DNA from: Liolophura sinensis
Lineage: Eukaryota; Mollusca; Polyplacophora; Chitonida; Chitonidae
Reading direction: 5' to 3'
NCBI RefSeq assembly: GCF_032854445.1
Contig: NC_088295.1
Span: 71,762,028 to 71,826,027 of the forward strand
DNA: 64,000 nt
Shown: in pieces, positions 55,630 through 64,000 of the stretch
How the letters are laid out: each line of letters starts with the position of its first letter
How positions within the stretch are numbered: position 1 is the first letter of the stretch
Translations under genes and position numbers: made by a program
The notes under the pieces: generated by a model
Seen by the model: the letters and a program-made list of their open reading frames with translations, nothing else
What the model was told of the DNA's origin: nothing
The model's database searches: none

Positions 55630-56335
55630 TTTAATCTGCTAGCTCTGGAGGGCTGTATACTGTCGCAGCTCTCTCCTGTTACATAAGCTTACCTTGCTGG
55701 CTTCAGTATACTACTGCTGGACACTAAATAATTGTCTGTAGTCACAGTCGCCTGCGCTATCAATTTATGATAGGTGTTCCCGCAAGTCATCATTAGTAAA
55801 TTCACACAAGCATGAAACTACACTGAAAACTGCCATGTTTGACAGCATACTCCTCATAGCCCGTACAAGGGGAAATAACTACTGACACTAACATATTTTG
55901 TATTCGTTTAGTCTTTTCTTTGATTTTGTTTCATTTATTTGAGAAATCATTTTAGTGATCAATGTTCATTATGGGTTCCCTCTAGGTCATAACCAGTGAG
56001 ACTGATCTTAAACAATTAGACCGTATGTGTGAAAAGGTCAATATTTTCTAGTAGTAGTGGCAGTGATAATTGTACACCTGATTCCCTTCACTGTGGGGAG
56101 TATACATTCAAATATGGCGGTTGGAGGAAGAATTTATCCAGTTTCAATACCTTAAATTAATTAAATTAATAGCTGAGGCAATTATGACTACAGACCGACA
56201 AATTATTTGGTGCCCAAAAGTGGTATACTGAAGCCAGCAAAGGAAGTACAGTGGTGTTCAAGGTAAGGTTATGGAACAAGACAGGGCTGTGATAGTATAT
56301 GTAATCACCACCCTACAGAGCTAGCAATGACCTAC
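55630..56335. mobile_element. non-autonomous inverted-repeat element, diverged
   Basis: The left arm has TGCTAGCTCTGGAGGG, then TTGCTGGCTTCAGTATAC, AAATAATTGTCTGTAGTCA and further in GCCATGTTTGA and GCATACTCCTCA. The right arm (about 56085-56335) carries the inverse of each in reverse order (AGTATACATTCAAATATGGC, TGACTACAGACCGACAAATT, GTATACTGAAGCCAGCAA, CCCTACAGAGCTAGCA). Arms of roughly 240 bp flank a centre of about 215 bp. More diverged than the element at 47822-48414. No coding capacity. Confidence 0.72.
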
Positions 56336-58801
56336 CAATTCAGTACAGAAGACAGACGTATAGGTGAACCGCTTCAGCAAAGTGATCATTGTTTTCACAA
56401 CTGGACAGTGGGAGATAACCTACTCAGCAGACACATTGCAGAATTCGAAAGAATATACTTCCCCCATGTGATCATTGTTGTCCAATGAAAAGCGGAATAT
56501 TCTGTCTGATGCGCGTTAAAGAGATGTGCACATCATATTGATCCCTGACAGGAGTTACGTCCCTTTGACCTGTGTGGCGCCATGCATCAATCAGGCTGCA
56601 TGCTATAAGATGTCCAGCAAATGTTCAGTCTTCCTGCAATTTGGGGGGAAAATTGGATTTATTTTCTAAACAAAATAACAACGACAAACAAACTGTTTTT
56701 CACAAGTTCTGTATTTATGTCCTTAACAAATACACATTTAAGATATTTGTAGCAAACAAGTATCATACATGACCAGAATAAAATATGAATGGATGTTTGA
56801 AATGGTTCTGCATCGCACGCCTTAATTTGAGTAGAACAACTACGTTTCATTAATGTAACCGCCAATGATTCATCCCCTTACTTCTGGAAGAAGATTGCGT
56901 CCCAACCTCCTTACAATTCCAATTAATCTTCTGTTTTTTTTCACAAGCATTGTTCATTAACTGTACACTGTTATTCTAACAATCCATCTCTGTGCACAAA
57001 CATGAGAAACTATTCTCACCAGTACAAGACTTGACCAAGTTTTTGCCAACTTAAACATTTCAATGGTTTTCTAAGCTTTATGACATAATCAAAAGCAGCT
57101 TAAGAACTTGTGAATAAGCAAAAGCTAAGAAGACTTATGGCACAGCTTTACCAAGCCAAGAATCTCTGCTAAACCTGATCACAGACTTCAGCCCCAAGGT
57201 ACAATTGTGACCCAGTGTTACATCAGAACACCAGTTTTAACAATGGTAGTCTAACTAATGGATAAAATCCCACCGCCCCGGATAACACCCTTTGAATGTT
57301 TCTTAAATGATAAAAATCTTTAATGAGATTTTCATGAGTTACATTATTAACTTTTCATTATTTTATGGCAGTAATGAACAGGTTGCAGATATTATTATCT
57401 TAGAAAAACTGACTATGGACCACGGCATGAACCCAAAATGAAAAAATCAAATTATTTAAAAGGTCTTTTTACAGTTGAAAATTCACAGATCACATTCCAC
57501 CACAGGATAAAAATACCAGTCTTACATATGGTTTCAATCTACATTTCACCTTGCCATGAATGGAAACTGGAACTGTTACATAAACTATTCACATTTACAT
57601 GCTGCACATTACTTTACTTTATATTGTAGTAAAAATCAGGTTATTTCTGCTTAGTACAGGTATTTCAATAATTACAGATAAATAACAAATTGGTACATTT
57701 TTTACAAGCTTAGTTGCTGCAATTCTGAATGCTCTTTACATGTATACTACAATTTGTAAACTTATTGTGCTGTATGGAATTCATTTACAGTTTAATAAAA
57801 AGCAATGTTATAAATTCGGAATAAAATTGCATGTCGTTATCCTTGTGCTTTTTTCGTGTAAAAACAGCATGTTACATCACGTAACAGCACTTGCAGACGT
57901 AACGCCCTGTACAGAGGAGCCACAACCTCCTTTCAGAGTATTCAATGAGATGGAAGAAAGATTATCCCTGACAGAACTAGACGAAAAAACCTAGAAAGGA
58001 GGTTGTTCCCTCAACACCACAAAATCTGAGATTGTCTTCACTGTCTTCCACTTGAACAAAGGAATGTCCTGGCAAAAGCATTAGTATCAGTACAGATAAC
58101 TAATGTAGCGATCGCCCTGATGAACATCACTCATTTGTTCAGGTTGCACTCTCTGTTTTAAAACTGTTCCTGTGCCAGAACTGTAACTTGTATTGACACA
58201 TACATGAGTTGCCACTTTCCCTTGTTCCATATGATCTGCTTTTGAACATACAATGTACTCGTATTTGTTTAATTTGAAATCATTACCAGGAACTGTGTTG
58301 AATTGATACAAATATTTTGTACCTGACTACAATGACTAAAACTGAGTGTAGGTAGGACAATATTTTCATATAAAAAATAATAAAATCTTTTTCCTATTTT
58401 TTAATTTTTGGGGCTAAAGGTGATAGTTGAATTAGAGGCTGCCATTTGATTGGCAGTGTTATGAATATTTCCTGTATAAATTATCCATATTGCATGTATA
58501 GTATGTGTACATAAATAGACAATGTAAACTTTAAACTTCAAAAGTGTAACAAATCCTTCAGGCTGGTCCGAAAATGGCAAAACAATCTCCTTAAAATTCT
58601 TCACTGTTGATCAAGTTTAAGTCCGTCACATAAACTGCGCAGCTGCAGCATTCAGATCTGAACACATGGTATCACAAGTAGCCACAGGCACCCGAGGCCT
58701 ACTTCATACTAATAACACATCCCACAAGTCACTTTGGCAAGCACCTCAACATTTTGGCATCTCCATCTCAATATCTTGCAAACATGGCAGGTGTCCATAC
58801 A

Positions 58802-58807
58802 TTTATT
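58802..58807 (-). terminator. candidate poly(A) signal of DLGAP
   Basis: AATAAA on the minus strand about 210 bases after the DLGAP stop codon. A second AT-rich candidate lies near 58375. Which is used cannot be told from sequence. Confidence 0.4.
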
Positions 58808-59017
58808 TATACACAAAAATAAATCTTAGAAAGTTTGTTCCATGTTTTTGATATCTCCCCACTATTCAAACACTTCTCAAGAAAGTCTCTCAGAGACTTC
58901 TGTAGCTGCAACACAGCATACAGCACCCTCTAGTGACATGATGATTACCCTACACCTTCAAAGGGAGTTCATTTGTTCAAAGGCCAACAGTTTTGTTCCA
59001 AACCAACTTTAAGGCTT

Positions 59018-59232
59018 CTATTTTTTACTGGTGTCAGCTAAGAATATCTCAACTTCTTGGGGATTAAGGTTTTCCTGTGCTTTAAGTCTCTGTTGCTTCA
59101 TTGCAGCACGCTTTTCTGCTAATAACCGTTTACGAGCGTCTTCTCGAGCCTTGGCAGTCTGTTTGGCTTTAAGGCTTTTCTCTGGTGAGGAGTCGGGAGT
59201 ATCTTTAAGGTTCACAGGTTTTCTTCGAGCAG
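59018..59232 (-). CDS. DLGAP: DLGAP last exon
   Basis: Acceptor TTTAACAG, phase 1, TAG at 59020-59018. Encodes ARRKPVNLKDTPDSSPEKSL, a Lys/Arg/Ala-rich helix with RKRLLAEKRAAMKQQ, and VEIFLADTSKK. The helix is predicted coiled or highly basic from composition. Confidence 0.93.
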
Positions 59233-62200
59233 CTGTTAAAACAAGAACATTTTCCAAATAAGTATCAATGCATTTCACCAGATATCCTGCCTTACTGTTC
59301 TACCAGAGACCAGAAGAAGCTAATCTTGCTAGTCATATCAAACATGTAAAATTCAGTTGGCATTGGTCGATATTAAAGTAAAGATATATAACAATGAATT
59401 TAGAAAAAAATTATTTGTGAACTTGGCAAAACCTGAAAATGGTATATCATTTTGGCAGGAGTCTTAAACAGGAAATAACTTTGCATACAATTGTAACCAT
59501 AATCTTCCAAAAAATAACCATAAAACGCAGCACAATTTCATTAAGGTGGACAATAAAAATATCATAAAAAAGAGATACCAGAAAGAGACAACTACACTAC
59601 CTATTATAATACATTGTTGAATGAGTGATCACAGCTAAATAGCATAAGATAAATTATGAACAGAAAAGTTTGCAATGACTGTATCATAAAAGAAACAAAT
59701 TTAAAAGCATGATAAACATGTAACTAGTAAGCCACGCCAAAAGCCAAATTCAAACAAAGAATACATCTGATGACTAATGAACTACTAGCATCCACAGGAA
59801 TCTTCATCTATGGGCATCTACATGTAGCCTCTCATGGCACACATCAACAATATTATCTATGGTTTACTAGTTTCTTCTCGGTTTTTATAACACTGCACTA
59901 TTTTTTTTTCTAATCTGTTATGTTTTCTTTAATAACAAGAAAACTAAATTGGTATTTAGAAACATTAACCTGGTATTTATGTATTTTTTGATCTAGATAT
60001 TTTAACTTAAATCTTCTCTCAAAAGCAATTCCAATCGCCATAAACAGGCTTATAGGGCTTACATGTAGTTATGAAAAGTCCCAAACCCTTGTACAGGTTT
60101 CACCTACAAATGTGTTAGGCACTCAATTCCAGTGTTCAACTACTTCTAGTATTAAGATAAGACATGATTTATTGAGCTCCTAATAGTATTTCTCCAAACA
60201 TAACATTAAAGGTTCTATTAACTTGTCAGGATTTGTTCTATCGTGACTTTTCTTTCTTTCCTTCCCTGCTCCTTTTCTAGGTTGGACATCACTGCCAGGT
60301 GGTATGTTCCCCTTAACAGGAAAAGTTGTTCATCTTATAAGACACCAACTTGACTTTTGGCAACAGGTGTTTAAGCCCTGACGCAGGACTGACCCACTGC
60401 AGTCACTGGGTGTGGGAGAGCTGGCTCACCTGGGGTGTGGCCGGGGGTGTGCCCCGGTGTCTGTGAGGGCGTGTGGCCCGGGGTCTGTGAGGGAGTACTG
60501 CTTAATGAGAGACTGGCAGACTTAGGACTAGAATTGGCAGAGCTTCGGGTCGACTGGAAACAAGCAAAAACGAGGTCAGTGCTGAGACAAGGTGACACGA
60601 GCCAATAGAAAGCTGCTTCTATATAAAGCAGGGTGAACACAGAGAAAACTGTGGCAACATACAGTGGCATAGAGGGCAGAAGATTCTATCTACCAACATG
60701 TAACAACAAACAATTCTAAAATGGGTAAGGAGTCCTCATAAAATGTCCAAAAGTTTCAAATACCAAAAAATGCTTTAGGTATAAAGATCTATTCTGTATA
60801 CATGAAGGAGTGTATCAGATAAGTATCACAAAACTGGTTAACACTTCAGATCAACAAGAGTCAACAGACATACATGTATGTATCGTAATACCGCATGTCA
60901 TTTTATATTTTATGACCCTTCAATGTTGTATGAGTAACAGGCTAAGAGCCTTTACATAATCTGCATCATGTAGCCCGCCACATTTGTGAAAATTCAGTTC
61001 TCTTCTTGCAGCTTGTCCACAGCATAACAGGTTCATGTAGCAGAAATTCGACTTCATAGAGCATGTACATACCAGTGAGCCACACGGTTATGCAGAGCAT
61101 AAAACCTGCTGATCAAAGACATTTCATGGGCTGTATTAATAGCTGCTTTGGAACTTATCGTCTTATACATTATGAATATTAATGTGGACAGCCAGCCATT
61201 AATCAGGGCATCGGCATCATCCATGCAGATCCTGATAGTATGCGTTGCCATGACAACAGGAAGTCACAGAGTCTAGTACAGATATGGGCACCCTACAGCC
61301 TGCAGCATTGGCAGGCCTACATGTACCACACAGCCTTACAAGGAGAGATACTGGCATATGTGTGGGTGCTGCTATATGTACTGGTCCTACAGCACTGAAT
61401 TCTCTACCTGCAATGGCTTCATCCAGTATGCTATTATGAACCTCAGGTAGACTCAAAGAGGAAGTAAAAAATCATCATTGTTGTGGACAGAATTCTATCC
61501 TAACCACGCACCGTAATGGAGAACTGGTAAACACACAGCACTGGGGCAAGAAAAACAAGCAGATGAAAAATTACCTGTACCCGTATTGGAATATCTTTCC
61601 ATTCATTTTGCCTCATAAATGCTATTTCTGCAAACAGTTCATCAAGGTCATCTATTTGGAGTTTGACCATGTCCCAGAACCCTTGTAAATCTTCCCACTT
61701 CGTTGGTCGTTCAGCTCCATCAGGTTTCTGAAAGCAAACATGAAAATATTCCTCAGTTGCTTATATGTACATCTATATACTTTAACATGTTTGTGTTCTG
61801 TGAAACTTCACTCAAACTAATCAATTATGCCAGGTATACCAGAGCTGAAGACAAAAATATTGCACCCAGTGTACATACATAAAATCAAACATAAAAATAT
61901 TCCTCAGTTGATTACAAATACATGTATACAAATACATACATACTTTAACTTATTTCAATTTCACGTGTATTTACTCATATTAATGAACAATATCAGGTAT
62001 ATCAAAGTTTACATGCATTGCTTATGTTTTACACATTATATTTCCAAATAATTCATAGCAATACGATTACCAGTATACCGTTTTGCAAAGAAAAACTGTC
62101 TGTACGCAAAACCAAACACACGTTCAGTAGTTGTATGCAACTTACCATATGCTTATGGCATAAACCTCGAAACTGTTTGAATTTTTTCGATATCAACAAA

Positions 62201-62857
62201 TTTGTTTTGCCAATAGCAGCACGTATCCTTCCATTAGCTGAAACAAAAGAAGATAACATTTACGGGTACCATAACCATTTCCAATGCCTTTTTACATAAT
62301 ATACACTGTTAAAAACTTTGTTTTGTCAAAGTATGTTAAATCTAGTGCTATCTCTCCACAAAGAATTCCTTTCTTTATTTCACCTTATTTACTTCTACAG
62401 GAGGATAACTGTGTGCCCAGAGAAAATCACTAACCTTTGCTGCAGGACAAACCTCCTGACCGTTACATTGAAAGCAGCATGTTTATTACTGTACTGGTAC
62501 ATCATGCAGCGTGTAAATCAAACCCCCCACCCCCCACCTTGCCATTTCAAATACTGTAAAATACTGTTACCAATATGGTATGCATACTTACCTTATTTTT
62601 ATCATTAAATAGCATTTGCTGATCAGTGCAGTAACGTACATATACACGTGCATGTATGTTAAATGACTAAATGAGGTTAAGATCACTTTGGTGGTATTAC
62701 AGCCCTATTGTAGTGATGTACGATGTGTGAGAAATCCCCCAGACTCCTTACCTTCCTCTGGTAGAGCAGTCTCCCCCATGTCACCCTTGGCCTGTCCACA
62801 CAGCACTAGTAGTCTCTCCTCTTCTGTCTGACACAGGTCCAAGTAGTACTGGCCATC
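59018..62857 (-). CDS. DLGAP: DLGAP/SAPAP scaffold protein, C-terminal five exons (5' part off right edge)
   Basis: Disks-large-associated (GKAP-domain) scaffold, which links MAGUK proteins to Shank in vertebrate synapses. Exons on the minus strand: 62857-62752, 62237-62146, 61727-61575, 60553-60430, 59232-59018. All are GT-AG with matching phases, giving 229 residues. GKAP hallmarks: DGQYYLDLCQTEEERL (vertebrate DGHYFLKLLQAETERM), LLISKKFKQFRGLC (LLMSQKFQQFRGLC), RPTKWEDLQGFWDMVKLQID (RPTAQDLAGFWDLLQLSIED), a Ser/Thr/Pro linker, and EDARKRLLAEKRAAMKQQ (QEARKRLLAAKRAA). The last residues are FLADTSKK, not the Shank-PDZ ligand QTRL of vertebrate DLGAP1-4. The paralogue cannot be assigned; the missing N-terminal exons lie beyond base 64000. 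Confidence 0.93.
59233..60429 (-). other. DLGAP last intron
   Basis: AT-rich intron of 1.2 kb; no repeat or exon recognised. Confidence 0.5.
60430..60553 (-). CDS. DLGAP: DLGAP exon with Ser/Thr/Pro linker and SQTPGHTP repeats
   Basis: Acceptor GTTTCCAG, donor GTGAGC, phase 0-1. Encodes STRSSANSSPKSASLSLSS then the repeats SQTPGHTPSQTPGHTPGHTP. The SQTPGHTP octapeptide is repeated, with a third partial copy, mirrored by a 24-bp DNA tandem repeat. Confidence 0.9.
60554..61574 (-). other. DLGAP intron
   Basis: 1.0-kb intron; minus-strand frames of 65-79 codons here have no conserved motif and no matching splice phase. Nothing else recognised. Confidence 0.5.
61575..61727 (-). CDS. DLGAP: DLGAP exon: GKAP domain, second half
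   Basis: Acceptor CTTTCAG, donor GTAATT, phase 0-0, 51 codons. Carries KWEDLQGFWDMVKLQIDDLD and AFMRQNEWKDIPIRVQ, the conserved Trp-rich helices of the GKAP domain. Confidence 0.95.
62146..62237 (-). CDS. DLGAP: DLGAP exon: GKAP domain, middle
   Basis: Acceptor TGTTTCAG, donor GTAAGT, phase 1-0. Encodes NGRIRAAIGKTNLLISKKFK then QFRGLCHKHM, the most conserved GKAP motif (KFxQFRGLC). Confidence 0.96.
62752..62857 (-). CDS. DLGAP: DLGAP exon: GKAP domain, start
   Basis: Acceptor TTGTTGTCAG, donor GTAAGG, phase 0-1, 35 codons. Encodes DGQYYLDLCQTEEERLLVLC, then GQAKGDMGETALPEE. The next upstream exon was not found before base 64000. Confidence 0.94.
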
Positions 62858-63009
62858 CTGACAACAACAACGTCACAGTTACCCCTTACTGACACAGAAT
62901 CATCAGTATATAGCAGTACCCTTGCTGGAAATAATACTCTATCAGGGTCCTACATGGAGCCGGAGAATTAATAATCCCGGCATTACATGTAACTTCAGTT
63001 CAAACTAAA

Positions 63010-63283
63010 TTAAAGGGCCATTAACTTTGTATCAGGACTCAAAACATTGAGAAATTGGATTCTTTTTGGTGCAAGTAATGCCAAGCAAATGCTATGATTC
63101 TAAAATCTGTCTAGAAGTTAACCGTTGGTTACAGAGATGGTAAAGATGCATATAGATAAAATCTATCCATGCAATAGGAACATATATGATTTTATAGGCC
63201 CACCTGTTTTACATATACTGTAAACATAAATTAATGGGAAATATGATTTTGAATTTTTAACAGGATATATCACAGCCCTTTAA
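63010..63283. mobile_element. candidate TTAA-flanked MITE
   Basis: TTAA at 63010-63013 followed by AGGGCCATTA, and ATCACAGCCCT followed by TTAA at 63280-63283. The ends are inverted over AGGGCY. A 4-bp TTAA target is typical of piggyBac-type elements. The inverted repeat is very short, so the call is tentative. Upstream intron of DLGAP. Confidence 0.4.
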
Positions 63284-63776
63284 AACACTATGGTACCAAG
63301 AGAATTCTTAAAAAATACATTTCATTCGCAAGTACTTAGTAAATACATATACAGATACACATGTAAACATAGTAACTTCTACCATGGTTTTCAAACTGAG
63401 ATCTTCTCTTGGGCAGGTGATGTACAATCTACATAACCCCCTGTACCCTCTTCCCCATCACTCAACCCCAGCCCCGGATTTGACAGGGTTGAGTAGGGTC
63501 AGAGTATGAGGCAGAAGACATCTGTGGCAAACAACTATGTCAGAGTACACAGCCTGCAGATTTATGAATGGTTTTGCCTGGCCGACTTCCAAGTACACAG
63601 TAACTTCCCCTGACAGAAACTGATTACTAGGCTGACCTGATGGATATACACATTGTGGGGTTGGGTAGAATATCACTGTCAGAGTAAAGGTAGATGTACA
63701 TAAGGAAAAAACATCTGTCACTAACTATTTTCTACTCTTACACGTTCTATATGTTTAAAGCACTAAACATACAGTA

Positions 63777-64000
63777 TTAAAGGAAAAGACTTCTAAAAAT
63801 CAAAGTATACATCACTAAACAGACCACACACATGTAAAACTATGCATAAATATACTTTTTTTTTTTTTTTTTTTTACATTTTTGTGAACAGAGTTAAAGG
63901 CATTTGAATTCTAAGGTGGGCTTTATGAACCATAATATCAGAGTTAAGGAACTCTGACGTCACACTAAGTTTGTCCAACTCTAATCACGATGCTGAATGT
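63777..64000. mobile_element. second copy of the 52915 inverted-repeat element, cut by window end
   Basis: TTAAAGGAAAAGACTTCTAA, AAAACTATGCATAAATATAC, GGCATTTGAATTCTAAGGTG then GGCTTTATGAACCATAATAT and GGAACTCTGACGTCAC parallel the left arm and centre of the element at 52915-53400. A T(22) run interrupts it. The right arm would lie beyond base 64000. Confidence 0.7.

Larger units (their letters stand above)
53601..58800. other. RPL23 3' flank to DLGAP 3' flank (convergent intergenic)
   Basis: Between the convergent ends of RPL23 and DLGAP. An AATAAA at about 53790 could end RPL23. The segment holds two S1 SINEs, an S2-related SINE, a 57-bp hairpin and a long-inverted-repeat element. From 56.4 to 58.8 kb it is AT-rich. 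The only exon-like item there is a short plus-strand frame at 57870-57994 (see findings). Confidence 0.45.

Noticed and set aside
63458-63721. Minus-strand 87-codon frame upstream of the DLGAP exons
   Set aside because: No GKAP or other motif, no acceptor/donor pair in the phase required by the exon at 62857, and composition is that of background.

Overview
This is nuclear DNA of a bilaterian animal, most likely a lophotrochozoan (mollusc or brachiopod). The evidence is three conserved animal genes split by GT-AG introns, a gene density of roughly one per 15-20 kb, abundant tRNA-headed SINEs, minisatellites and inverted-repeat elements, and a very frequent ACATGTA-type palindrome. I cannot name the species from sequence alone.

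Layout. (1) 1-1.7 kb, minus: the 5' part of a C2H2 zinc-finger gene that runs off the left edge. (2) 1.7-10.5 kb: no gene. It holds a 3-kb minisatellite of about 55 units of 53 bp (3.94-6.95 kb), SINE copies and a decayed LINE reverse transcriptase. (3) 12.1-45.3 kb, minus: a complete LASP1/Lasp gene (LIM and SH3 domain protein). Twelve coding exons join in one consistent frame to give 444 residues, ordered LIM, nebulin-like repeats, a Gln/Pro-rich linker and SH3. Its introns carry a 342-bp tandem repeat cut by an assembly gap, a solo LTR, a 29-bp minisatellite and SINEs. (4) 46.16-53.60 kb, plus: a complete RPL23 gene (ribosomal protein uL14), five exons and 140 residues, with a terminal-oligopyrimidine start. 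Its introns hold a LINE remnant, two long-inverted-repeat elements, several SINEs and a nine-copy tandem repeat grown from a mobile-element tail. (5) 53.6-59 kb: intergenic, with SINEs and another long-inverted-repeat element. (6) 59.02-62.86 kb, minus: the last five coding exons of a DLGAP/SAPAP (GKAP-domain) gene whose 5' part lies beyond the right edge.

LASP1 and RPL23 are divergent, with start codons about 850 bp apart. The same two genes are neighbours and divergent on human 17q12, so this looks like an ancient gene pair with a possibly shared promoter. Lasp is an actin-binding focal-adhesion/cytoskeletal adaptor, RPL23 is a core ribosomal protein, and DLGAP is a scaffold of postsynaptic and cortical complexes. 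They share no pathway, so only the LASP1-RPL23 pairing suggests functional linkage, through regulation.

I found no CRISPR, operon, viral gene set or obviously new enzymatic system. The less ordinary content is the modular all-phase-1 exon block of Lasp with its paired ISDYDP motifs, the DLGAP C terminus without the usual PDZ ligand, SINE families with different heads sharing a central domain or a 3' tail, and the tandem and fold-back repeats.
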